From Methylobacteriaceae bacterium (lineage in GTDB: Bacteria > Pseudomonadota > Alphaproteobacteria > Rhizobiales > Beijerinckiaceae): a stretch of 64,000 nt of DNA. Each line of letters starts with the position of its first letter. Position 1 is the stretch's first letter. The notes below the pieces were generated by a model that worked only from the letters and a program-made list of their open reading frames with translations, was not told the origin of the DNA and made no database searches. The position numbers and the translations under genes are program-made. Positions 24,490 through 32,709 of the stretch are shown here, piece after piece. The stretch lies in the NCBI GenBank assembly GCA_020638135.1, contig JACKJE010000008.1, forward strand, positions 1 through 64,000, given 5' to 3'.

Positions 24490-25623
24490 TCATTGCGGCG
24501 GCGCCTTCAAGGCATTCTCGAACCGCGCGAATTTCGCGGCGTCGGCGCCGAGCGCCTTGCGCGCCTCTCCGGTCGCCTCGTCCGCCCGGTCTTTCTCGCC
24601 CAGCACGCCATAGGCGCGAACCAGCCGCGCCCAGCCTTCGGGGTCGTCGCCATTCTGCTTCAGCCTGTCTGCCAGCCGGGCGACCATCGAGCGGATGAAG
24701 GCGTTGCGCTCGCCCTCGCCCATCTTCGCGGCCGCAGCGACGTCGCCGGCGCCGGGGCCCGGGGCGGCGGCTTTCGTCGGCGCGTCGGCCGGCGTCTGCT
24801 GCGAATCGATCTCGGCGAGCGCCCGGCGCACGGGCGCGGTCCAGGGCGCGTCCTGCGGCGCGCCGGCGAGCATGTCGGTCCACATCCTGCGCGCGTCGTC
24901 GCGCTTGCCGTCCTGCATGGCGGCGAGCGCCAGATAGTAGCGCGCGGGAACCGAGCCCGCGTCGAGCGCCAGGGCCTTGTCGAAAGTCTTGCGGGCTTCC
25001 GGCGTCACGTCGCCCTGCGCCTGTCCGACCAGCGCCTCGCCGAGGCCGGCGTCGCGGAGGGGGGCGTCGCCGAGCAGATCGATCGCCTTGCGCCAGGCGC
25101 CGATGGCGGCGTCGAACCGGCCGAGCCGCATGTAGACCGGGGCGAGCACTTCGTAACCGCGGCCGTCGTTCGGATTGTCGCGGATGTGCGCTTCCACCTT
25201 GGCGACCATCTCGGCGAGCGACAGGCCGCCCGGCCCCTTCGCCGCGGCGGCGGGCCGGGGCAGCGCCTCCCAGGGCGCGCCGAGGAGGTGGTAGAGGGCG
25301 GCCGCGACGGCCGGCAGCGCGAGGGCGACGAAAGCGATCGCCGCGGTTCGGCGGCCGCGCGCCACAGCGAGCGGCTCGGCCTCGCCGGCCGTTTCGCGTC
25401 CCGCAGCCTTGAGCAGGCGGCGCGAGACCTCGATGCGCGCGGCCTCGGCCTCCTCGGGCGCGATCCGGCCGGCGGCGAGATCGCGCTCGATTTCGGCGAG
25501 CTGGTCCTTGTAGATCGCGACATCGTCGCCGCGCCGCTCGCCCCGCGCCCGGGTCAGGAACGGCAGGGCGACGAATGCGAGCGTCGCCAGCGTCATCGCC
25601 GAGAGGATTGCCCAGAAAATCAT
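24490..25623 (-). CDS. ccmI: Cytochrome c maturation protein CcmI
   Basis: A 377-residue apocytochrome c chaperone. N-terminal span 1-25, a cytoplasmic loop with a leucine-zipper-like stretch ('AIYKDQLAEIERDLAAGRI'), a second span near residues 98-118, then TPR repeats in the periplasmic part ('GRGYEVLAPVYMRLGRFDAA' begins one). CcmI passes apocytochrome to the CcmF/H lyase. It lies between ccmG (93-base gap) and ccmF on the minus strand, so one transcript is likely. Alanine- and proline-rich linkers separate the TPR units. Confidence 0.92.
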   Translation of the reverse strand: MIFWAILSAMTLATLAFVALPFLTRARGERRGDDVAIYKDQLAEIERDLAAGRIAPEEAEAARIEVSRRLLKAAGRETAGEAEPLAVARGRRTAAIAFVALALPAVAAALYHLLGAPWEALPRPAAAAKGPGGLSLAEMVAKVEAHIRDNPNDGRGYEVLAPVYMRLGRFDAAIGAWRKAIDLLGDAPLRDAGLGEALVGQAQGDVTPEARKTFDKALALDAGSVPARYYLALAAMQDGKRDDARRMWTDMLAGAPQDAPWTAPVRRALAEIDSQQTPADAPTKAAAPGPGAGDVAAAAKMGEGERNAFIRSMVARLADRLKQNGDDPEGWARLVRAYGVLGEKDRADEATGEARKALGADAAKFARFENALKAPPQ

Positions 25624-25716
25624 CGCGTCTCTTAGCCAATCGCGGGGGCGAACGGCAAATGGGGCGAACGGTCGCGGCGCCCGCCGTTGTTCAGGATCGG
25701 AGGCGGCGGCCGGCCG

Positions 25717-26313
25717 TCACCCCTTCGCCAGCGCCTTGTCGATCTCTTTCATCAGGACGCTGTCGATATTGTCCGGCGTCAGCGGTCCGACAAGCTTGTA
25801 GGCGATCACGCCGTCGCGGCCGACGACGAAGGTTTCCGGCACGCCGTAGACGCCCCATTCGATGCCGGCGCGGCCGTTGGCGTCGACGCCGACGGCGGCG
25901 AAGGGATTGCCGTAGCGCTTCAGGAAACCCAGCGCCTTTTCTGGCTGGTCCTTGTAATTGACGCCGACGACGCGAAAACGCTTGTCCTGCGCCAGCTTCA
26001 TGAACAGCGGCGCTTCCTCGTGACAGGGAATGCACCAGGAGGCCCAGACGTTGACGACCGTGACCGCGCCCTTGAAGGCGGCGGGATCAAGGCCCGGCGT
26101 GGGGCCGTTCGGGCCGGTCAGCGTCGCCAGCGCGGGCAGGGCGGTGTCGGGCGCGGCCTTGCCGATCAGCGCCGAGGGCAATTTCGACGGGTCGCCCGCG
26201 CCGAGGCGGAAAAAGAACAGGAGAGCGATGGCGGCGAAGGCCGCGAGCGGCACGAGCGCAATCCACACGCGGGGGCGCGCGTTCTGCGTCTGGTTTTGAT
26301 CCTGGATGGTCAT
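25717..26313 (-). CDS. ccmG: Thiol:disulfide interchange protein CcmG (DsbE family)
   Basis: A 198-residue membrane-anchored thioredoxin. One N-terminal span (about residues 18-36) anchors a periplasmic domain with active site 'NVWASWCIPCHEEAP' and the cis-Pro segment 'YGVPETFVVGRDG'. It reduces the CXXCH cysteines of apocytochromes or CcmH before heme attachment. ATG at 26313 follows 'GGGGAAAACGA'. It begins the ccmG-ccmI-ccmF run; no ccmA, B, C or D precedes it, since a LysR gene ends 79 bases upstream. Confidence 0.92.
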   Translation of the reverse strand: MTIQDQNQTQNARPRVWIALVPLAAFAAIALLFFFRLGAGDPSKLPSALIGKAAPDTALPALATLTGPNGPTPGLDPAAFKGAVTVVNVWASWCIPCHEEAPLFMKLAQDKRFRVVGVNYKDQPEKALGFLKRYGNPFAAVGVDANGRAGIEWGVYGVPETFVVGRDGVIAYKLVGPLTPDNIDSVLMKEIDKALAKG

Positions 26314-26392
26314 TCGTTTTCCCCGGCCAGCGGCGCTTGGTCCGATAGCAATGTGGCCGCGACATGTCATCTGCGGCTTCCGCGTAAAAATG

Positions 26393-27334
26393 TCACGCGG
26401 CGCCGGCGCGGGCGGCGCGCACCGCGGCTGTAGCATGGCGGACCATGAGGTTGCGCACGAAAGTCATGGCCGGGTCGAGCGCATCGCGGCGGCGCCAGAC
26501 CAGCGACATGGAAATGTCGGCGCGCTCTCCGGATTTTTTCGGCCGGCCGGGCAAGGGGGCGGCGGCGAAATCGTGCATCAGGCCCGGCCCCAGCAGCCGG
26601 GGCAGGGTGGCCAGCCGGTCGGTGCCGCGCAGAAAGGCCGCGACGCCCGAGAAACTTGCGACCGACACGGCGAAATCGCGGGCAAAGCCGGCCTTTTCCA
26701 GGCCGGAATCGAAGGCGAGGCGGGTCCGGTCGGGGTAGACGACGGTGACGTGGCGGGCAGCGAGATAGTCTTCGCGCGACCGCGGCGCAGCCCGGCAGGC
26801 CGGATCGTAGAAGCAGACATATTCGTCGCGGAACAGGTTGCGCTGGAGAATGTCGGCGCCCTCGGGCGGGTAGGGCGTTACGAGCAGGTCGCACACGCCC
26901 TCGCGCAGGATGTCGGCGCTCGGCGCGTCCGAGGGGATGACGCGCAATCTCAGCTTTTTTACCGCGCGCTCCAGCGCGAGCGAGAAGCCAGGCAGCAGCA
27001 GGTCGCGCTGCAGGTCGTTGGCGGCGATGACGAGCGAAATCTCGGCGGTCGCCGGTTCGAACCGGGCGCCGCGCGAAAAATCCTGCATGCCGGCGATGAG
27101 GTCGCGCGCGCGGGAGGCGAGCGATTGCGCATGGGCGGTCGCGACGATGCCGCGCCCGGATTTGACGAACAGCGGATCGCGCACGATGGCGCGCAGCTTC
27201 TGCAGGGCATGGGAGACGGCCGATTGCGTGACGCCGAGTTCGTCGGCGGCCGCCGTCACCGAACCCGTGTCGAGCACGGCGAGGAACAGGCGCAGCGCGT
27301 GGCCGTCGAGGTCGTAATGATCGAAATTGCTCAT
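26393..27334 (-). CDS. LysR family regulator, divergent to ligAB
   Basis: A 313-residue LysR-type regulator. The N-terminal helix-turn-helix includes 'TGSVTAAADELGVTQSAVSH', followed by 'LQKLRAIVRDPLFVKSGRG'. The C-terminal effector domain resembles NodD/PcaQ-type periplasmic-binding folds. ATG at 27334 is chosen by family N-terminus; an in-frame ATG at 27382 lies inside the intergenic operator region. Its divergence from ligA, 149 bases away, suggests it controls protocatechuate 4,5-cleavage, probably with a pathway intermediate as inducer (inference). Confidence 0.9.
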   Translation of the reverse strand: MSNFDHYDLDGHALRLFLAVLDTGSVTAAADELGVTQSAVSHALQKLRAIVRDPLFVKSGRGIVATAHAQSLASRARDLIAGMQDFSRGARFEPATAEISLVIAANDLQRDLLLPGFSLALERAVKKLRLRVIPSDAPSADILREGVCDLLVTPYPPEGADILQRNLFRDEYVCFYDPACRAAPRSREDYLAARHVTVVYPDRTRLAFDSGLEKAGFARDFAVSVASFSGVAAFLRGTDRLATLPRLLGPGLMHDFAAAPLPGRPKKSGERADISMSLVWRRRDALDPAMTFVRNLMVRHATAAVRAARAGAA

Positions 27335-27345
27335 GGATATAATGA

Positions 27346-27368
27346 TAACACATGCATTTATCTTGTTA
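27346..27368. promoter_or_regulatory. Candidate LysR operator between lysR and ligA
   Basis: An interrupted palindrome TAACA (27346-27350)-N13-TGTTA (27364-27368) in an AT-rich island of an otherwise GC-rich gap. LysR proteins bind such interrupted dyads containing T-N11-A. Position just outside the regulator start and about 115 bases before ligA fits autoregulation and activation. Prediction from sequence only. Confidence 0.4.
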
Positions 27369-27483
27369 AATATCTCCTGCATGGTCGCCCCGTTCCGCCG
27401 AGGTCGACACGGGCTTGCGCTGCATCAAAGCGGGCGCAGGCGTTTGCCGGTCGGATCGCGGCGCAGGGAGCAAGGAGGGCGCA

Positions 27484-27831
27484 ATGGCGCAAACGCGAAC
27501 CATCGAGGGCACGACGATCTTCGAAGGCGGGCAGGCCATGAAGGGCTACCAGCTGAACAAGATGTGCTTCTCGTTCAACGATCCGGAAAACCGCAAGGCG
27601 TTCCTGGCCGATCAGGCCGCCTATATGGACAAGTACAAGCTGACGGCCGAGCAGCGGGCGGCGCTCGCCTCGGGCAGCGTGCTCAAGATGATCGAGGCCG
27701 GCGGCAACGCCTATTACCTCGCCAAGCTCGCCGGCATGCTCGGTCTCGGCGTGCAGGACATCGGCGCGCAGCAGACGGGCATGTCCGTCGAAGCCTTCAA
27801 GCAGAAACTTCTCGACCAGGCGAGGCAGTGA
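27484..27831 (+). CDS. ligA: Protocatechuate 4,5-dioxygenase alpha subunit
   Basis: A 115-residue small subunit of the extradiol dioxygenase LigAB, which opens protocatechuate between C4 and C5 to 4-carboxy-2-hydroxymuconate-6-semialdehyde. LigA-type elements: 'GYQLNKMCFSFNDPENRKAF' near residue 21 and 'EAGGNAYYLAKLAGMLGLG' near residue 71; the alpha subunit caps the beta active site. ATG at 27484 has a very strong 'AGCAAGGAGGGCGCA' site. Its stop codon overlaps the ligB start by one base (TGATG), giving translational coupling and 1:1 stoichiometry. Confidence 0.93.
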   Translation: MAQTRTIEGTTIFEGGQAMKGYQLNKMCFSFNDPENRKAFLADQAAYMDKYKLTAEQRAALASGSVLKMIEAGGNAYYLAKLAGMLGLGVQDIGAQQTGMSVEAFKQKLLDQARQ

Positions 27832-28694
27832 TGGCCCGGATCATCGGAACCCTTTCCACATCCCACATTCCCGCGATCGGCAACGCCATCGCCCGGGGCC
27901 AGCAGAACGAGCCTTACTGGAAGCCGTTCTTCGATTCCTGGCCGCCGGTGCGCGAGTGGCTGGCGCGTGAAAAGCCCGACGTCGTCGTCTTCTTCTACAA
28001 CGATCACGGGTTGAACTTCTTCCTCGACAAGATGCCGACCTTCGCGGTCGGCGCGGCGGCCGAATATGTCAGCGAGGACGAGGGCTGGGGCATTCCCACC
28101 ATTCCCTCGGTCAAGGGCGAGCCGAAGCTCTCCTGGCAGATCATCAACGGCATCGTCGAGGACGGCTTCGACCCCGTGATGTGCCAGGAGATGGCTGTCG
28201 ATCACGCGATCACCAATCCGCTGCTGCTGATGTTCCCGGACGCCAAATGGCCCGTGAGCATCGTGCCGGTCGCGATCAATTCGATCCAGCATCCGCTGCC
28301 CGGCCCGAAGCGCTGCTTCGACCTCGGCCGCGCGGTCGGCAAGGCGATCGAGGCCTGGCCGGAAGACAAGAAGGTGCTGCTGATCGGTTCCGGCGGCCTG
28401 TCGCACCAGCTGGACGGTTCTCGCGCGGGATTCATCAACAAGGCGTTCGACACCGAATGCCTCGAGGCGATGGTGACCGGCGTCGAGCCGCTGACCAAGT
28501 ATTCCGCGCTCGACGTCGTCGAGAAGGCCGGCGCGCAGGGCGTCGAACTGATGTGCTGGATCGCGGCGCGCGCGGCGATGCAGGGCGAGGTGAAGGAATT
28601 GCACCGCACCTATCACATCCCGATCTCGAACACGGCCTCGGCCGTGCAGCTGCTGTCGCACACGCGCGCTGCGGAGACGGCGAAAGCGGCGTGA
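27831..28694 (+). CDS. ligB: Protocatechuate 4,5-dioxygenase beta subunit
   Basis: A 287-residue catalytic subunit of LigAB. Iron ligands expected from Sphingobium LigB (His12, His61, Glu242) correspond to His12 in 'STSHIPAIG', His59 in 'YNDHGLNFF' and Glu239 in 'GVELMCW'; the acid-base histidine corresponds to His192 in 'GLSHQLDG'. All are present, so the enzyme should be active. It ends before a strong terminator, so the operon is ligA-ligB only. The next enzyme, LigC, is encoded about 8 kb away on the other strand. Confidence 0.95.
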   Translation: MARIIGTLSTSHIPAIGNAIARGQQNEPYWKPFFDSWPPVREWLAREKPDVVVFFYNDHGLNFFLDKMPTFAVGAAAEYVSEDEGWGIPTIPSVKGEPKLSWQIINGIVEDGFDPVMCQEMAVDHAITNPLLLMFPDAKWPVSIVPVAINSIQHPLPGPKRCFDLGRAVGKAIEAWPEDKKVLLIGSGGLSHQLDGSRAGFINKAFDTECLEAMVTGVEPLTKYSALDVVEKAGAQGVELMCWIAARAAMQGEVKELHRTYHIPISNTASAVQLLSHTRAAETAKAA

Positions 28695-28736
28695 CGTTAT
28701 TGCGTGCGCGGTCTTGGCCGCGCACCGACTGGGCAG

Positions 28737-28770
28737 GCGCCGCTGCGTGCAGACGCGGCGGCGCTTTTTT
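28737..28770 (+). terminator. Rho-independent terminator of ligAB
   Basis: 'GCGCCGC' (28737-28743) pairs with 'GCGGCGC' (28758-28764); the interior can extend the stem through GCGT/ACGC. Six T residues follow (28765-28770). This is the clearest intrinsic terminator in the window. Confidence 0.85.
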
Positions 28771-29088
28771 GCTGTTGCCAGCGGGAGTGCCGAACCCCGG
28801 AACTAGGTCGGCCCGAACGGCAGGTTCCGGACCAGAGCCGCGTGACGGCAGACGACCGGTTGCGGACTCTCGCGTCGCGGTTCGCGTTCGTCTGCAACTG
28901 GCCCAAAGCGGATCTACCATCGCGACCACCCCCGGATCGCGAAATTCATCACGCTGGGGCGCTATGCTTTCGAGGCCCCCGCGCGTGCGGCTGAAAACGG
29001 CCTAGGGAATATCCGAGGGGGCCGGCGATGCGCTCCTGATCGCGACGCATTATTGATGCGCAGAAGTAACGCGCACGAGTTTCATGCA
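28771..29088. other. Non-coding stretch without a supported gene
   Basis: About 320 bases between the ligAB terminator and the alpha/beta hydrolase. Short open frames exist on both strands but none has a ribosome site or a recognisable domain. The palindromic-repeat families of this window are absent. The texture suggests decayed sequence at the left border of the ABC-transporter segment. Confidence 0.4.
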
Positions 29089-29946
29089 TCAGGAAATGAT
29101 GTGCAGAAGCTCGGCGGTCAGTTCGCCATCCGCTTTTGCAAGCTCATCCAGGATCGAGAAGTGGTGGTGGCCTGATAGAATTCGCAATTGCACCGACGAA
29201 CCAAGTTGGTGCGAGGCCTTCTCATAAGCGTACGCTTGCCGTTTCAACTCCGGCAATTCGTTGCTGCCGACCGAAAGGCGTTGCGGCACCATGTCGGGAC
29301 GCAACAGATTGATCGGGCTGTAGTTTGCAACCTCGCGACGGGACAGGCGAAGCGGATCGTCGAGATAGCTCAGCGCGATCGGTTCGAGGTCGAAAATCCC
29401 GCTGATGACCAGCGCGCCGCGCACGTTCGGCCAACCGCTGGCGACTGCGGCCAAATGTCCTCCGGCGGACCAGCCGCCGACATAAATCCGATGCGGGTCG
29501 AACCCGAACCCACCGGCATGCGCGCCGAGAAAGCGAATCGCCTCGTGAATCTCGTCCACAATTTCCGACAAGCGGGCCGCTGGCGCCAGCGTATAGCCAA
29601 CCACTGCGACGTCGACGCCGCGCGCGCGCGGGCCGTCCGACACGAAAGAGAACATCTCCTTGGCGTTGCGCTGCCAGTAGCCGCCGTGAATGAACACGAA
29701 CAATGGCGCGCTCGGCGCGCCGCAAGGAAAATAATCGAAGCGCGTACGTTCTCGGTCGCCATAGCGGACATCGAGTTGCGCGTCGGGCAGCGCGCGCGAG
29801 ACGCCGCTGCGCACGCGCCAGTCGGCCAGCCATTGAGCGCTGTCGGCGACGGCAGCGCTGTTGTTGTAGGCCGCATCGAGCGTGGCGCGGTCCATGCCGC
29901 GATAGATCGGCGCGCTTTGCGCCATTGCCTGCGTGATGTCGGTCAC
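29089..29946 (-). CDS. Alpha/beta hydrolase (arylformamidase-like)
   Basis: A 285-residue alpha/beta hydrolase. 'FIHGGYW' near residue 91 is the oxyanion-hole motif typical of kynurenine formamidase-like and HSL-type esterases; the nucleophile elbow is 'GGWSAGGHLA' near residue 157; a 'GHHHF' histidine near residue 264 completes the triad. It would hydrolyse an ester or N-formyl amide. It is the last gene of a minus-strand set with an ABC transporter (3-base gap to the ATPase), suggesting that it processes the imported compound. No other tryptophan-catabolism gene is nearby. Confidence 0.85.
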   Translation of the reverse strand: MTDITQAMAQSAPIYRGMDRATLDAAYNNSAAVADSAQWLADWRVRSGVSRALPDAQLDVRYGDRERTRFDYFPCGAPSAPLFVFIHGGYWQRNAKEMFSFVSDGPRARGVDVAVVGYTLAPAARLSEIVDEIHEAIRFLGAHAGGFGFDPHRIYVGGWSAGGHLAAVASGWPNVRGALVISGIFDLEPIALSYLDDPLRLSRREVANYSPINLLRPDMVPQRLSVGSNELPELKRQAYAYEKASHQLGSSVQLRILSGHHHFSILDELAKADGELTAELLHIIS

Positions 29947-29949
29947 GGG

Positions 29950-30771
29950 TCAGGAATCCGCAGTGGCGGCGATCGACCGGCCGCCGCTGACGTGACTGGT
30001 CAATCGGCGGGTGACGTCACGGCGCAGCGCGTTGAACTCCGGCGACGACACGTCGCGCGGGCGGGGCAGGTCAACCTTGATCTGGCAGTCGATCCGGCCG
30101 GGACCGGCGGTCATGACCACGATCTGATCCGCGAGCAGCACCGCTTCCTCGACCGAGTGCGTGACGAAGATGACCGTTAGCTTGGTGGCCTTCCATATCG
30201 CGATCAGCTCTTCCTGCAATTTGCTGCGCGTCAGCGCATCGAGCGCGCCGAACGGTTCGTCCATCAGCAGGATGTCGGTGTCGTTGGCCAGCACACGCGC
30301 GATTGCCACACGCTGCTTCATACCGCCGGACAATTGATGCGGATAGCGGTCGGCGAACGACGTCAGGCCGACCATGTCGAGAAAGCGTTCGGTCTCCTTG
30401 ACCACGGTCGGCGTTGGTACGCCGCGTTGGCGCGGGCCGAAGCTTATGTTGTCGCGCACCGTCAGCCAGGGAAACAAGGCGTAGTCCTGAAACACCATAC
30501 CGCGGTCGGGGCCGGGGCTGTCGACTTCAGCGCCGTAGACAGTGACCGAGCCGCGCGTCGATTTCTCAAAGCCGGCGATGATCCGCAACAACGTCGACTT
30601 TCCACAACCGGACGCGCCGAGCAGGCAGATGAATTCGCCTTTGTTGATCGTGATGCTGACGCCGCGAAGCGCCTCGACCATCCCGTTGCTGGAAGGGAAT
30701 TCCTTGTGCAGGCCAGAGACCCGCAGGATCGGCAGCGCCGATGTCGTTGGGGTGACGGGAGTATCAAGCAT
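29950..30771 (-). CDS. NitT/TauT-type ABC transporter ATP-binding protein
   Basis: A 273-residue ATPase of the nitrate/sulfonate/taurine transporter class. Walker A 'LLGASGCGKSTLLRIIAGFE', signature 'LSGGMKQRVAIARVLA', Walker B 'DILLMDEPFGALDALTR' and 'VTHSVEEAVLLAD' are all present. ATG at 30771 overlaps the end of the permease gene by eight bases, a coupling arrangement. It energises import by the permease and binding protein just upstream. Confidence 0.93.
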   Translation of the reverse strand: MLDTPVTPTTSALPILRVSGLHKEFPSSNGMVEALRGVSITINKGEFICLLGASGCGKSTLLRIIAGFEKSTRGSVTVYGAEVDSPGPDRGMVFQDYALFPWLTVRDNISFGPRQRGVPTPTVVKETERFLDMVGLTSFADRYPHQLSGGMKQRVAIARVLANDTDILLMDEPFGALDALTRSKLQEELIAIWKATKLTVIFVTHSVEEAVLLADQIVVMTAGPGRIDCQIKVDLPRPRDVSSPEFNALRRDVTRRLTSHVSGGRSIAATADS

Positions 30772-31636
30772 TGTGCTGCGGGCTCCACCGAAGGAAATAA
30801 TTGTTGAGCGAAAGCAGGATCCGGTCGGAGACATAGCCGGTGACACCAATGATGATCATGCCGGTGATGACGAGATCGGTGCGCGACAGCGTGCGACCGT
30901 CCATGATGACAGCGCCCAAGCCTTCCGGCACGCCCGTCATTTCGCCGACCACGATCAGGATCCAGGCAAAGCCGGCGCCCAACCGCAATCCGTTGAAGAT
31001 GCTCGGCAGCGCCGCCGGCAACACGACCGCGCGAAACATCTGCGAGCCGCGGCAACCGAGCATTTCGGCGGCTTCGAACAGGCGGGGGTCGACCGACCTA
31101 ACGCCAAACACGGTGTTCAGCATGATCGGATAGAACGCGCCGAGAAAAACTAGGAAGATCGCCGACTTTGGCCCGAGCCCGAAGAAGATCATTGACAGGG
31201 GAAGCCAGGCTGTCACCGGCACCGGCCGCAACAAAGACAGCATTGGGTCGAGCAAAGCGCGCAGCAGCGGGATACGACCGAGCATCAGGCCGAGTGGAAT
31301 GCCGGTCGCCGTCGCCAGAAAGAATCCGCCATAGACGCGCTGTACCGATTTCCAGAAATGAATCGGCAGGCTGCCGCTGTAGGCGTCGTCATAGATTCCG
31401 CCAAAGGCGAAATCCCACATCATCGTGGCGACGCCGGACGGCGGCGGGATGAGCCGCGTCCCGGTCCGGCGCACCATGAAGTCCCACAGAAACAACAGAC
31501 ACAGCGGTACCACCGACGCCAGCGCGATCGCCTTCAAGCGTCCCCACAAACGCGGCGCGGCCTTGCCGGCGGGCGTCTTCGCTGCGCCGGCACCCGAACC
31601 GGATTTCGGCGCGGCTACCGCTGTTTCCAGGCTCAT
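30764..31636 (-). CDS. NitT/TauT-type ABC transporter permease
   Basis: A 290-residue inner-membrane permease with about six spans and the EAA loop 'FEAAEMLGCRGSQMFRAVVL' near residue 180. The N-terminal 35 residues are a basic, Ala/Gly/Pro-rich cytosolic extension ('PKSGSGAGAAKTPAGKAAP'). ATG at 31636 follows 'GTGAGGACAGC'. The stop of the binding-protein gene lies seven bases upstream. It forms a complete importer with its neighbours; substrate unknown. Confidence 0.93.
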   Translation of the reverse strand: MSLETAVAAPKSGSGAGAAKTPAGKAAPRLWGRLKAIALASVVPLCLLFLWDFMVRRTGTRLIPPPSGVATMMWDFAFGGIYDDAYSGSLPIHFWKSVQRVYGGFFLATATGIPLGLMLGRIPLLRALLDPMLSLLRPVPVTAWLPLSMIFFGLGPKSAIFLVFLGAFYPIMLNTVFGVRSVDPRLFEAAEMLGCRGSQMFRAVVLPAALPSIFNGLRLGAGFAWILIVVGEMTGVPEGLGAVIMDGRTLSRTDLVITGMIIIGVTGYVSDRILLSLNNYFLRWSPQHNA

Positions 31637-31643
31637 GCTGTCC

Positions 31644-32600
31644 TCACGAAGCGGCAATGGCCTTCACGAAGGTTGGATCGATGAAGGTCTTGTAGTCCGG
31701 CAACTGACGGATCTGCTTCTTCGCCAGCATTTGGGTGCCGTAATAGTGCGCCTGTGTCAGGAACTTGTCGTCGATGTTCCAGGTCAGTTCGACGTTGGGC
31801 GCGGCCTTCTCGATCGACGGGCGCGGCTGACCGAGCTTCTGCATCGCCATTTCGATAAAGGCGTCGCGGTTGCTCATCGCATATTCGCTCGACGCTCGGT
31901 GCATCTTGAGGAACGACTTGACGAATTCCGGTTCCGTTTTGGTCAGTTCGCGACGCGTGCTGAGCACCATGTTGAGCGAACCGGTCGGGGTCGAATAAGG
32001 GTATTCGACGATTTTGCCGATGCCCTTGGCCAGGCTGATGCCGGCGGCGGGTTCGGCGCCGACATAGGCGTCGATATCGCCGCGCTCCAGCGCCGAGGCC
32101 ATGTCGGAGAACGACACGCGCATCGACTTGATGTCCTTGATGGTCATGCCTTCGGCCGACAGGCGGTCGAGGATCACGACTTCCTGGGTCGAGCCGGGCC
32201 AGATCGCAACCCGCTTGCCCTTGAGGTCCTTAATTGAGTTGATCCCCGACTTGACGCCTGCGACCACGGCCATGCCGCGGTTGCAGGCGGCGCCGACGAC
32301 AACGACAGGTTCGCCGTTGGCGGCGCCGAGGGTCGCGGCGGCGAGACCGTAGATGCCGAAATCGACGGTGCCGGTGACGACGGCGTTCTTGCCATCGGTC
32401 GGGCTTTCGAACGGCACGACTTGCACCTTGACGCCCGCCGGCGCGAATTTTTCGTAGAAATACGGGGTAATGCCGTGAATGAGCTTCAGAGTCCCGACCT
32501 TGATGGTGCGGTCGGCGGCGAAAGCGTTCAGGCTGGCGGCAGGAAGCGCCGCGGCGGACGCCGCAAGGCGCAGGAAGTTACGACGGGATGTGGGGTGCAT
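31644..32600 (-). CDS. ABC transporter substrate-binding protein, Tat-type signal
   Basis: A 318-residue periplasmic binding protein of the NMT1/SsuA-like class. The N-terminus 'SRRNFLRLAASAAALPA' has a twin-arginine signal ending near an AFA cleavage site. 'VPFESPTDGKNAVVTGTVDF' and 'GSTQEVVILDRL' follow the pattern of NitT/TauT binding proteins. ATG 32600 is chosen because 'ATGAGGACCCCA' provides a ribosome site; an in-frame ATG lies 12 bases upstream. First gene of the importer-hydrolase operon and divergent from its LysR regulator. Confidence 0.92.
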   Translation of the reverse strand: MHPTSRRNFLRLAASAAALPAASLNAFAADRTIKVGTLKLIHGITPYFYEKFAPAGVKVQVVPFESPTDGKNAVVTGTVDFGIYGLAAATLGAANGEPVVVVGAACNRGMAVVAGVKSGINSIKDLKGKRVAIWPGSTQEVVILDRLSAEGMTIKDIKSMRVSFSDMASALERGDIDAYVGAEPAAGISLAKGIGKIVEYPYSTPTGSLNMVLSTRRELTKTEPEFVKSFLKMHRASSEYAMSNRDAFIEMAMQKLGQPRPSIEKAAPNVELTWNIDDKFLTQAHYYGTQMLAKKQIRQLPDYKTFIDPTFVKAIAAS

Positions 32601-32640
32601 TGGGGTCCTCATGGCGGCTGATCCGGCATGAGCGAGCCTA

Positions 32641-32709
32641 TGTGCGCTGCAATATTTTACCAAATTTATTGTTTAAATTAGTATGATAAGATATCTTTAT
32701 AGCTCGGCC
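32641..32709. promoter_or_regulatory. AT-rich divergent promoter/operator region
   Basis: The gap between the binding-protein gene and the divergent LysR gene holds a strongly AT-rich block with the perfect 10-bp palindrome 'AAGATATCTT' (32688-32697) inside a near-palindrome spanning 32686-32700. Such contrast with the GC-rich surroundings marks promoters and a probable LysR binding site. Exact -35/-10 boxes are not assigned. Confidence 0.45.

Noticed and set aside
28771..29088. Insertion sequence remnant beside ligAB
   Set aside because: No transposase fragment, terminal inverted repeats or target duplication visible.
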